DNA of 9,424 nt from the NCBI GenBank assembly GCA_903789505.1, contig CAIFEU010000057.1, positions 6,376-15,799 on the forward strand. Direction: 5' to 3'. Made by a program: the position numbers and the translations under genes. The number at the start of each line of letters is the position of its first letter. Position 1 is the stretch's first letter. The notes beneath the pieces were generated by a model. The model saw only the letters and a program-made list of their open reading frames with translations, searched no databases and was not told the DNA's origin. This document shows positions 1 through 5,397 of the stretch, piece by piece. Source of the stretch: an uncultured Coriobacteriales bacterium. GTDB lineage: Bacteria > Actinomycetota > Coriobacteriia > Coriobacteriales > UMGS124.

Positions 1-336
1 GGAGCGACCAGCCTCGCCTCGGGTGCGGACGCGCTCGCCAGCGGGGCCAACGACGCCAACGCCGGCGCCCAGCGGGTCTCGGCGGGAGCGACCAGCCTCG
101 CCTCGGGTGCGGACGCGCTCGCCAGCGGGGCCAACGACGTGAACTCTGGCGCACAGAAGGTCTCGGCGGGGGCCCAGACGCTCGCGATGGGCGCGTCCAG
201 TCTCGCCAGCGGGGCCAACGACGCCAACACCGGCGCCCAGCGAGTCTCGGCGGGTGCCCAGTCGCTCGCCGCAGGTGCCTCCTCGCTCGCCTCGGGAGCG
301 CAGGACGTTGCTGACGGCGCGAACCAGGTGAACGCG
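1..336 (+). repeat. 84-bp tandem super-repeat inside the heptad protein gene
   Basis: Bases 1-55 and 85-139 are identical, giving a period of 84 bp (28 codons, four heptads). Diverged copies continue at about 169 and 253, recognisable by the recurring VSAGAQ...LASGA peptide. Exact identity between the first two units indicates recent duplication by slippage or recombination, and the array may continue upstream of the window. Repeat number probably varies between strains. Confidence 0.8.
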
Positions 337-1386
337 GGCGTTGGCTCGGTCTCAGACGGTGCCAACACGCTGGCGACTGGAGCTGGCTCACTCGCCTCGG
401 GCGCCTCTTCGGTCGCATCGGGTGCTGACCAGGTTGACTCCGGCGTCCAGACGCTCGCTGCCAACACGCCCACGCTCGCATCGGGCGCAGACAGCGTCGC
501 ATCGGGCGCTGGCCAGCTTGCCTCCGGTGCAGACGAGCTTAACACTGGCGTGGGCTCGCTCGTGACCGGCGTGTCCAGCGCGGTCGACGGCGCTTGGCAG
601 GTTGCGAATGGAGCTGTTCAGGTCAACGACGGCGCGCAGAGCCTCGCCGCGGGCGCCTCGGCGCTCAACGACGGCGTCAAGAAGGTCGGCCCCGCATCGT
701 CCCAGCTGCTCGACGGCGCCTCGGCGCTGTACGACGGCACGGTCTCGCTGTACCAGGGCGCCGGCCAGCTCAACGACGGCATCGTGACCGCAACCTCCGG
801 TGCCTCCGACCTTGCCGCGGGCGCGCAGACCGCCGCCGACGGCTCGCACACCCTCGCCAACGGCGCCAGCCAGGTCGCCGACGGCGCCGACGCGCTCGCC
901 GACGGTGCCGACACCCTCGCCAGCGGCGCCCATGACCTGTACGACGGTATCGACACCGCCACGTCGGGCGCGCATGACCTCGCTGCAGGCGCGAGCACGG
1001 CCAAGGACGGCGCCGACGAGCTCGCGAGCTACCTCAACGACCTCAACGACCAGGTTCAGGACATCGACCAGACGCTGATCGACAAGATTCAGGACGCCAT
1101 CGACAACGAGCTCGGCGGCAACTTCGACGCGCACTCGTTCTCCGTCCCGTCCAACACCAACGTCGACGGGGTTCAGTTCGTCTACGTCGTCAGCGGCATT
1201 GACGAGCCCGACAGCAGCAGCGCCGACAGCTCCAGCTCCTCCGACTCGAGCATCGCCGACGAGAGTTCCTCGGCGTCCGACAAGTCCGAGAGCAGCGCCT
1301 CGAGCTCCAACAACGACGCGAACTCCAACCCGTTCGTCCTGTTCGTCGACCGCGTCAACGCGCTGTTCAACGACAGCGACAAGTAG
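1..1386 (+). CDS. xxxLxxG heptad-repeat protein (YhgE/Pip- or MMPL-like), C-terminal part
   Basis: The frame is open from base 1, so the gene begins upstream; the internal GTG at 139 has no start features. 461 residues are visible. About the first 340 are Gly/Ala/Ser-rich heptads of the kind ASSLASGA and LADGADT, the xxxLxxG repeat found in the extracytoplasmic domains of YhgE/Pip and some MMPL/RND-like membrane proteins. These are thought to form long helical rods outside the membrane. A non-repeat segment follows (from about DELASYLNDL to VQFVYVVSGID), then a low-complexity Ser/Asp/Glu linker (about residues 400-442) and a short end, FVLFVDRVNALF. That ending resembles the cytoplasmic tail of such transporters, so the transmembrane part probably lies upstream of the window. 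No transmembrane segment is visible here, so transporter versus phage-receptor-like (Pip) function cannot be decided. A strong terminator follows 51 bases after the stop. Confidence 0.75.
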   Translation, partial: GATSLASGADALASGANDANAGAQRVSAGATSLASGADALASGANDVNSGAQKVSAGAQTLAMGASSLASGANDANTGAQRVSAGAQSLAAGASSLASGAQDVADGANQVNAGVGSVSDGANTLATGAGSLASGASSVASGADQVDSGVQTLAANTPTLASGADSVASGAGQLASGADELNTGVGSLVTGVSSAVDGAWQVANGAVQVNDGAQSLAAGASALNDGVKKVGPASSQLLDGASALYDGTVSLYQGAGQLNDGIVTATSGASDLAAGAQTAADGSHTLANGASQVADGADALADGADTLASGAHDLYDGIDTATSGAHDLAAGASTAKDGADELASYLNDLNDQVQDIDQTLIDKIQDAIDNELGGNFDAHSFSVPSNTNVDGVQFVYVVSGIDEPDSSSADSSSSSDSSIADESSSASDKSESSASSSNNDANSNPFVLFVDRVNALFNDSDK

Positions 1387-1437
1387 GGTAGGCACGACGG
1401 TCCGCCTGTCCCGAGCGCTTCACCGGGACGGGCTCAC

Positions 1438-1480
1438 GCGGGGCACGGCAGGGGAGCGCGACCTGCCGTGCCCCGCTTTT
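1438..1480 (+). terminator. Rho-independent terminator of the heptad-repeat gene
   Basis: A perfect 15-bp stem (1438-1452 pairing with 1462-1476, beginning GCGGGGCACGG) encloses a 9-nt loop and is followed by TTTT (1477-1480). It lies just after the stop at 1386 and separates that gene from the tRNA unit. Confidence 0.9.
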
Positions 1481-1518
1481 CGTATGCTGCGACAGCTGCG
1501 CGACGACTCGTTCGCAGC

Positions 1519-1547
1519 GTCTGTGGCCGTCTGTGGCAGTTTGCGGC
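1519..1547 (+). repeat. Three direct repeats of GTCTGTGGC at a 10-bp period
   Basis: GTCTGTGGC occurs at 1519-1527 and 1529-1537, and a 7/9 match (GTTTGCGGC) at 1539-1547. The period of about one helical turn puts all copies on one DNA face, 56-84 bases upstream of the tRNA promoter -35. This could be a regulator or nucleoid-protein binding site; function is unknown. Confidence 0.45.
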
Positions 1548-1602
1548 AGCCCACGACAATATGACGCAAATGTGTGCGTCTCTTACCGAACTGATAACAG
1601 TC

Positions 1603-1630
1603 TTGAAATGAAAGCGGAAGAGAGTAATAT
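1603..1630 (+). promoter_or_regulatory. Sigma-70-type promoter of the initiator tRNA
   Basis: A -35 TTGAAA (1603-1608), a 16-nt spacer and a -10 TAATAT (1625-1630) stand out in an AT-rich island. Transcription would start near 1637, giving a leader of about 35 nt before the tRNA at 1672. The near-consensus boxes suit a strong stable-RNA promoter. Confidence 0.75.
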
Positions 1631-1641
1631 TCTTTCTTGCA

Positions 1642-1660
1642 CTTACGGCGTGGCCGTAAG
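1642..1660 (+). other. Hairpin in the tRNA precursor leader
   Basis: CTTACGGC (1642-1649) and GCCGTAAG (1653-1660) form a perfect 8-bp stem with a 3-nt GTG loop. It sits between the predicted transcription start and the mature tRNA 5' end, 11 nt upstream of the RNase P cleavage site. It may shape pre-tRNA folding or 5' processing. Confidence 0.55.
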
Positions 1661-1671
1661 GAGCCAGACAT

Positions 1672-1748
1672 TGCGGGGTGGAGCAGTCTGGTAGCTCGCC
1701 GGGCTCATAACCCGGAGGTCGTTGGTTCAAATCCAGCCCCCGCGACCA
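1672..1748 (+). tRNA. Initiator tRNA-Met (fMet), anticodon CAT
   Basis: A 77-nt cloverleaf with 7-bp acceptor stem, D-stem GAGC/GCTC, anticodon loop CTCATAA (CAT at 1706-1708), T-loop TTCAAAT and encoded CCA at 1746-1748. It is an initiator rather than elongator tRNA: the anticodon stem carries the diagnostic three consecutive G-C pairs (GGG/CCC), and position 1-72 is not a Watson-Crick pair. Here that position reads U1 opposite G72, instead of the C1/A72 seen in E. coli; the remaining six acceptor pairs are canonical and the discriminator is A. It charges with methionine, is formylated and starts translation at the ribosomal P site. It has its own promoter and terminator and is monocistronic. 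Confidence 0.95.
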
Positions 1749-1758
1749 TAAATTTGCA

Positions 1759-1788
1759 GGCCAGAGGATGTGTCCTTTGGCCTTTTTT
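1759..1788 (+). terminator. Rho-independent terminator of the tRNA-fMet unit
   Basis: GGCCAGAGGA (1759-1768) and TCCTTTGGCC (1773-1782) pair over 10 bp with one G-U, enclosing a TGTG loop, followed by six T (1783-1788). It begins 10 bases after the tRNA CCA. Confidence 0.9.
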
Positions 1789-1895
1789 GATGAGACGGGC
1801 CACGTTGACGACGGTCGCCGTGGTCTCTCCTCTGCATCCCATTCCTGCCGACTGCTCTGCTCCTGCGCCTCGCGGGCCGTCCGGCTGGTATGCGT

Positions 1896-1944
1896 CACGA
1901 CCAGTGGTGTTTGAGGCGGCAGATTACGAACTCAAACGGTCGTG
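1896..1944. repeat. Bulged long inverted repeat at the end of the channel relic
   Basis: CACGACC (1896-1902) pairs with GGTCGTG (1938-1944), and GTTTGAG (1909-1915) pairs with CTCAAAC (1931-1937). The two 7-bp arms are contiguous on the right side and separated by six extra bases (AGTGGT) on the left. The 15-nt loop contains no T-run, so it is not a typical terminator. It coincides with the point where resemblance to a chloride channel stops. Confidence 0.6.
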
Positions 1945-2333
1945 CCACACCGTCGCGCGCCGCGCGCCGCCTGGACGTTCTGCATCCGGTAGCCGCCGCG
2001 TGCTTGCAGGGCCGCCATCACGCTGGAAAGCGGCTGAGGGCCCCTCCGAAGCGCTTGGCCCACAGCCCGGTGCCGAGCCCGCCAAGCGTGCAGACGGCAA
2101 GAGCCGGATAGGGAAGACCGACCACCTGGGGCGGCGTTTCCCACGGCAGACGCTCGCGGACGGTGACCAGGAACATCACCGCGCGGATAGCGAACGCCGA
2201 CACGAACCCGATTGCTGCCGAGAGCACGGTGAGCCGGGCTTTCAGGCCAAGCCCCCCGCGTCCCGCATCCGGACCGTAGCCGCCCGCGTAGGGCGCGGCG
2301 CCCGCCGCAGCGTCTTCAGGGGGCGTCCTTCAC
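1934..2333 (-). pseudogene. ClC-type chloride channel relic, N-terminal part only, two frameshifts
   Basis: A GTG start (2333-2331) overlaps the stop of the upstream ion channel, but a run of five C (2319-2323) puts a TGA immediately after it. Removing one C restores a frame that runs VKDAPEDAAAG and continues into a hydrophobic helix (LTVLSAAIGFVSAFAIRAV) and the segment LAVCTLGGLGTGLWAKRFGG. A second shift near 2036-2044 is needed to continue with PQPLSSVMAALQARGGY. This order (first helix, a Gly-rich helix, then an RFGG-type segment and a mixed linker) resembles the start of ClC chloride channels or Cl-/H+ exchangers; family recognition is by eye. The conserved pore motifs that should follow (such as GSxxGPE) are missing. 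The gene is therefore both frameshifted and truncated to roughly 130 residues. Sequencing error could explain one frameshift but not the loss of the rest of the gene. Confidence 0.55.
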
Positions 2334-2755
2334 GCGCGTCTCCTCCGCAGCTCCTTTACCTGGTTTGAGAGCTCCTCAAGCTCGGCCGCGTCCAGCTCGG
2401 GGAGGTGCTCGAGCCGGTCGACGAACAGCGCGATGCTCTGGTCCCGACGTGCGCGCATGACCTCGCTGCAGTAGTTGACGACGAACGCGGTGAGCACCGC
2501 CAGGAAGAAGATGCTCGTCACGCTCAGAAACACGACCACCGTCCGTCCGAGCGCCGTTTGCACCAGCACGTCGCCGAACCCGATGGTCGAGACCGCCTCG
2601 AAGCAGCACCAGAGAGCGTCGCCGATCCCATCGATGCCGGGCTCGAACAGCGCGAGCAGCGTCGAGCACGCCATGAAAGCGCAGCAGAACAAGACCGTGG
2701 CATGCCCCAGGCCGGAGCCTTTGAAGACGGCGCGGAGAAGCCTGAAGTTGAGCAT
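2330..2755 (-). CDS. Small two-TM potassium-type ion channel
   Basis: 141 residues. The selectivity-filter motif TIGFGD (residues 57-62) sits between two hydrophobic segments (about 19-37 and 72-93), with pore-helix residues DALWCCFEAVS just before it. This is the Ion_trans_2 / KcsA-like layout; such proteins form tetrameric K+-selective pores in the cytoplasmic membrane. A charged C-terminal tail (about 98-141, with ELEELSNQVKEL) could form a coiled coil; there is no RCK domain. I chose the ATG at 2755 because AAAGGG lies 6 bases upstream and MLNFRLLRAVFK is a natural start. The frame stays open to 2947 but that extension is hydrophilic, without similarity I recognise, and would include the promoter region. 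Its TGA overlaps the GTG of the chloride channel relic (GTGA), so the two were once translationally coupled, perhaps to balance cation and anion flow. Confidence 0.8.
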   Translation of the reverse strand: MLNFRLLRAVFKGSGLGHATVLFCCAFMACSTLLALFEPGIDGIGDALWCCFEAVSTIGFGDVLVQTALGRTVVVFLSVTSIFFLAVLTAFVVNYCSEVMRARRDQSIALFVDRLEHLPELDAAELEELSNQVKELRRRRA

Positions 2756-2803
2756 AGAGAACCCTTTCGATCGCAAGGCGCGGGCAGACGACCGGACGGA
2801 ATC

Positions 2804-2831
2804 ACTATAACGGGAACGAGCCGACTGCGAA
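2804..2831 (-). promoter_or_regulatory. Possible promoter of the ion channel gene
   Basis: On the minus strand, TTCGCA (2831-2826), 16 bases, then TATAGT (2809-2804). The -10 is good and the -35 weak (4/6). It would give a leader of about 45 nt to the ATG at 2755. Confidence 0.4.
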
Positions 2832-3286
2832 CTCGGGCGCTTCGGCCCGTTGGCGGAATCGTCTTCGTGTCTGTGCAAATCAGAGCCGCGTAAATCGGAC
2901 AGTCCGGACAAGCCGGTTACCTGCGGAAACGCGGGGTACGCCAGCATTTTCCGCGCACATGTCGCGCAGGATCGCGTAAATCGTCAAGGGCTTACGCGAT
3001 TGCCAATGCGCGTCCGGTTTGTGGCAAGCCGCCCTGCGGGCCCGCGGCGCTCACGTTCCTGTCAACGAGCGGGCGGTTGGAGATTATGCCGTAGACGTAC
3101 CTGCACGTTTTGAGGCATTGTCAGGGTAAAGGCACACACTGGCAAACGATCGGGAGGGTTGGGCGAGAGTGTAACCGAGGAGTCTCTCGTCCCTCATTTC
3201 TTTTGCTCCGCCAAAGTTCGTGCCAGCGCCCGCCGTCCTCGTCGTCCATGCGCCTGAGTTCCTTCGTGCGGGTCTCTCAAGGGCGA
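2832..3286. other. Gene-free region with inverted and direct repeats
   Basis: No open frame here has a ribosome-binding site plus a recognisable protein. The stretch is rich in symmetry: a perfect 9-bp inverted repeat ATCGCGTAA/TTACGCGAT (2971-2979 and 2992-3000); a 7-bp one, GCGGAAA/TTTCCGC (2923-2929 and 2948-2954); CGGACAGTCCG around 2897-2907; and an 11-bp direct repeat CGCGTAAATCG at 2887-2897 and 2973-2983. At 3161-3193 a GGGCGAGAG/CTCTCG(GT)CCC hairpin precedes a T-rich stretch (3197-3204), which could be a weak plus-strand terminator for a vanished gene. It may be an upstream control region of the ion channel, or decayed DNA. Confidence 0.5.
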
Positions 3287-3308
3287 CAACCACGTGGTTG
3301 GGACGTCC
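3287..3308. promoter_or_regulatory. Paired perfect palindromes upstream of the toxin-antitoxin promoter
   Basis: CAACCACGTGGTTG (3287-3300) is a perfect 14-bp palindrome directly followed by GGACGTCC (3301-3308), an 8-bp palindrome. The second ends 20 bases before the -35 of the antitoxin promoter. The position suits an activator or repressor site; no regulator is identified. Confidence 0.4.
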
Positions 3309-3328
3309 ATCGTCAAGAGCGCTCTGCT

Positions 3329-3357
3329 TTGCTTCCAGTACCCATAGAGGGTACAAT
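3329..3357 (+). promoter_or_regulatory. Promoter with embedded operator of the toxin-antitoxin operon
   Basis: TTGCTT (3329-3334), a 17-nt spacer and TACAAT (3352-3357). The spacer carries a perfect 6-bp inverted repeat, GTACCC-ATAGA-GGGTAC (3338-3343 and 3349-3354), whose right arm runs into the -10. RelB/DinJ-type ribbon-helix-helix antitoxins typically repress their own operon by binding such a palindrome, so this is the likely autoregulatory operator. Confidence 0.7.
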
Positions 3358-3384
3358 TAGGGGACTAGTGGGAGGAGGGGCGCC

Positions 3385-3663
3385 ATGGCGACAGCAGCAA
3401 TCCCAAGGCGTGCGGAAATCAAGACACGCACGACGGACGAGATCAAGAAGGGTGCGACGGAGGTGTACGCCCGTTGGGGCCTGAGCCTCAACGACGCGAT
3501 CAACACCTTTCTCGTGAAGTCGATTGAGGTTGGTGGCCTGCCCTTCGACCTGCGCCCGGAGACGCCTTCCTACAACGCTATCGCTGCGGTTGCCTACAAG
3601 CCGGAGCTCAACGCCGAGGGCGTTGCCGTGCTGCCGGCGGACTGGGACGATGGTGATGAGTGA
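3385..3663 (+). CDS. RelB/DinJ-family antitoxin
   Basis: 92 residues, a typical size for the family. The N-terminal half (about residues 10-57) matches the RelB/DinJ pattern: a short strand (AEIKTRT) for the ribbon-helix-helix dimer, a charged helix, GLSLNDAINTFL, then the family hallmark GGLPFDLR (residues 50-57). Such proteins dimerise to bind operator DNA and use an extended C-terminus to wrap and neutralise the partner toxin. Here that tail is acidic and ends WDDGDE. The start is secure: a very strong Shine-Dalgarno (GGAGGAGGGG, 3371-3380) lies just upstream of the ATG. It is the first gene of a two-gene operon, overlapping the toxin by 8 bases, as expected for antitoxin-first coupling. 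Confidence 0.85.
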   Translation: MATAAIPRRAEIKTRTTDEIKKGATEVYARWGLSLNDAINTFLVKSIEVGGLPFDLRPETPSYNAIAAVAYKPELNAEGVAVLPADWDDGDE

Positions 3664-3994
3664 TCGGGTTCCCCAGCCGTGGGAGGCCTGGCATGCACGT
3701 TTCGATTTCTCCGAGGGGCACGGCTACAAGTATCGTCCCGTCATCGTGCTGGCAACGCGGCCAGACGGTTCGCTCGTGACCATGGTGACGAGCGCGACCA
3801 ACAGACTCTCTCTCGACCACGACTGCCCCATCCGAGAATGGGAGGCTGCGGGGCTCGATAAGCCTTCAATCGCTCGGCTCGATCGTATCGCTGAGATTCC
3901 CCCAGGTTATCTGGGCACTGCGGGTCTGATAGGGCACCTCGCCCAGGCCGATATCGTTGCAATCAAGGCGATTCTCTCCGAAATCGTTAGATAG
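3656..3994 (+). CDS. PemK/MazF-like toxin
   Basis: 112 residues from the ATG at 3656; in-frame ATG 3650 and GTG 3653 are alternatives, and the overlap with the antitoxin stop favours coupled translation from one of these. Family features by eye: an early aromatic stretch WEAWHARFDF (9-18), the KYRPVIVL strand (25-32) with the conserved RP, the TSATN segment (45-49), W62 with AGLDKPS (65-71) and a C-terminal IGHL...D..AI.. helix. PemK/MazF proteins are SH3-barrel endoribonucleases that cut mRNA at short motifs. The partner is RelB/DinJ-like, not the MazE/PemI usually paired with this fold, so target and mechanism should be regarded as predicted. The alternative is a divergent DUF toxin with the same barrel. 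Confidence 0.7.
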   Translation: MSDRVPQPWEAWHARFDFSEGHGYKYRPVIVLATRPDGSLVTMVTSATNRLSLDHDCPIREWEAAGLDKPSIARLDRIAEIPPGYLGTAGLIGHLAQADIVAIKAILSEIVR

Positions 3995-4000
3995 CCGCGT

Positions 4001-4234
4001 TTCTCTGAGCTCAGGAAGACACTTTGGCATGGCCAGTGCCGCCATATCCTCGTCGTTTGCGACCGCATCACTGACCGCGCGGCTCGCAATCTGATTGAGG
4101 TTGCATGCGAGAGGGGCATCCTTGCGAAGATGGGCAACGCAAAGCGCGGCGCGTTCTACCAAGCTCCCGACCTGATTGAGGCGCCCGAGAAGGTGTCGAG
4201 CCTGCAGGGCATCTGCAGGATTGCGGCTCGGTAG
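4001..4234 (+). pseudogene. C-terminal winged-helix fragment (Fic or AlbA-type protein tail)
   Basis: In the same frame as the toxin and just beyond its stop, the sequence reads coherently as protein: ITDRAARNLIEVACERGIL, then AKMGNAKRGAFYQAPDL, ending CRIAAR before TAG. The helix-turn-helix-like core followed by a Lys/Arg turn and a FYQAPD strand resembles the C-terminal winged helix of Fic-domain or AlbA_2/ATPase regulatory proteins. No start codon or ribosome-binding site precedes it; the only internal ATG is in KMGNAK. I read it as the tail of a gene whose front was lost when the toxin-antitoxin module, or a deletion, arrived. Assignment to a particular family is tentative. Confidence 0.45.
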
Positions 4235-4285
4235 CCCCGAAGCGTGGTCGCGTTGCCTGCGCAAACGTCAGCGGTGGCCGACTCT

Positions 4286-4317
4286 GCTCCCGCGCTGCGA
4301 GCGACTGTCGCGGGAGC
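4286..4317. terminator. Hairpin between converging genes, possible weak terminator
   Basis: GCTCCCGCG (4286-4294) and CGCGGGAGC (4309-4317) form a perfect 9-bp GC-rich stem with a 14-nt loop. On the plus strand it is followed by TCGTTTAAT, a poor T-tract. It lies between the plus-strand fragment ending at 4234 and the minus-strand gene ending at 4376, where convergent transcription would need stopping. Confidence 0.4.
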
Positions 4318-4375
4318 TCGTTTAATCTCTCGCACATTCTGGGCCACGAACATGTCCTAGCTGGTGGCGCGTTGT

Positions 4376-5020
4376 TCACCCTTGGCGTGCGACGAGAGCG
4401 TATTCGAGCGTGACCTCACAGCTTACGTTGACGGGACGTGGGTTGAAGACGGGTGATTCGTCTTTCGCGGAGCTACTCGCAGTCATACTCTCTGCCACCG
4501 CATACCCCGAGTCGCAGCATGCGATTCCACGAAGGTCGTTTTCCACATGCACGATGGGGCCGAGGTCGCAGCCCGTCGCGTCGGCCAGGACGGCAGCACG
4601 TTTCCTGCCCGCGTCGACGGCGCGGCGGATAATCTTCTCCCTCGCCCCCTCGTAGTCTTTGAGACCATAATCGAAGTCGAACGTGACGCTGTCGCCAAGG
4701 CCGATGAGAGCTGCCCATACAGCGTCGAAACGTTCCTCAACGCACGGCACCTCAAAGCTGAGGTCCGAACCGTAGCTGTAGCGCCCCGTCTTCTTCTGTT
4801 TCCTCCAGATTGGCCTGATATCGAGGCTGCCGTTCTTCACGTCTTCGCTCTTCACGCCTGTTTTTTCCAGTGCGGAGAGCAGCGAGGAGAGGGACTTGTT
4901 GTAGGCCCTTGCGGCCTCCGCTTTGGAGTCGGCTTCGCCCTCAATCCACACCGTGACGCTAATGATGTCTGGCTCGAAGTTGTCTGAGATGGACGAGATG
5001 ACCTTGACCGTTGCCTCCAT
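4376..5020 (-). CDS. SIMPL domain (DUF541) protein, cytoplasmic form
   Basis: 214 residues. The pattern fits the SIMPL/DUF541 family: an N-terminal strand (EPDIISVTVWIEGEA), a helix AEAARAYNKSLSSLLSAL, the GVKSEDVKNGSLDIRPIW segment where the family has its characteristic turn and strand, a middle YSYGSDLSFEV strand, and a late helix AREKIIRRAVDAGRKRAAVL followed by LGPIVHVE. Many relatives are exported; this one has no signal peptide, so it is predicted to stay in the cytoplasm. Family function is poorly defined (a member was named for interaction with a kinase-like protein in mouse; bacterial members form oligomeric rings). The ATG at 5020 was chosen because GAGGGG lies 9 bases upstream and the longer frame up to 5257 is Arg-rich without domain features. 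A possible -10 (GATAAT, 5069-5064) lacks a good -35. The gene stands alone. Confidence 0.75.
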   Translation of the reverse strand: MEATVKVISSISDNFEPDIISVTVWIEGEADSKAEAARAYNKSLSSLLSALEKTGVKSEDVKNGSLDIRPIWRKQKKTGRYSYGSDLSFEVPCVEERFDAVWAALIGLGDSVTFDFDYGLKDYEGAREKIIRRAVDAGRKRAAVLADATGCDLGPIVHVENDLRGIACCDSGYAVAESMTASSSAKDESPVFNPRPVNVSCEVTLEYALVARQG

Positions 5021-5169
5021 TGTTGGCTTCCCCTCTCTTGCCCGCTTTCCTTGCCGTCGCCTCATTATCTTTGCTCTTGGTTGCCAATGGAAGAGGACGA
5101 GCCTGCGACGTGGCGGGGTGCTGCTCTCGGCAGATGAAAGCGAATTGCGCGTGCGCATGAATACGATGT

Positions 5170-5315
5170 ATGCCGGGCACCCTCCGTGAGGCATGAGCGA
5201 GCTCGGCTTGAAACGCGGCGATATGTTCGACGCGGCCGTGAACGACGGCGTGGTCATGACGCTGCCTGTCGTTGCCTATCCGAAGGCCGAGGCGGAGGAG
5301 CTCGAGGTCCTCGCT
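5170..5315 (+). pseudogene. AbrB/MazE-like antitoxin relic
   Basis: Two overlapping frames together spell an AbrB-type DNA-binding domain: MPGTLREA (5170-5193) and, one shift later, SELGLKRGDMFDAAVNDGVV followed by MTLPVVAYPKAEAEELEVLA (to about 5315). LREALG-L-GD-F-DG-V-L-PV resembles the usual swapped-hairpin AbrB/SpoVT layout with a short C-terminal extension. The initial strand of the domain (the KGQVTIP part) is missing, and the ATG at 5193 has no properly spaced ribosome-binding site. The frame then runs on into unrelated sequence and the repeat array. I read it as a broken antitoxin or regulator; no partner toxin remains. Confidence 0.45.
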
Positions 5316-5397
5316 GCTTCCACGTGCGAGTCGGCCGCCCTGGGTCACGGGCGCGACCACGGGGTTCTCGCTCGGGGGGTGGTTGCTCACCATGACG

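Noticed and set aside
388..1395. Long minus-strand open frame (335 codons) opposite the heptad-repeat gene
   Set aside because: It is the mirror of a GC-rich periodic gene; the Val/Arg/Gly-rich protein shows no domain and the plus-strand frame has clear heptads and a terminator.
1563..1580. GACGCA-N6-TGCGTC inverted repeat upstream of the tRNA promoter as an operator
   Set aside because: Only 6-bp arms in a region of frequent short symmetry, with no support beyond position.
2405..2893. Plus-strand frame of 162 codons opposite the ion channel
   Set aside because: Hydrophilic shadow; the minus strand carries the TIGFGD filter and two membrane helices.
2998..3113. Minus-strand stretch reading RYVYGIISNRPLVDRNVS as a possible gene fragment
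   Set aside because: About 35 codons, no start or ribosome-binding site, and no family I can name; left as part of the gene-free region.
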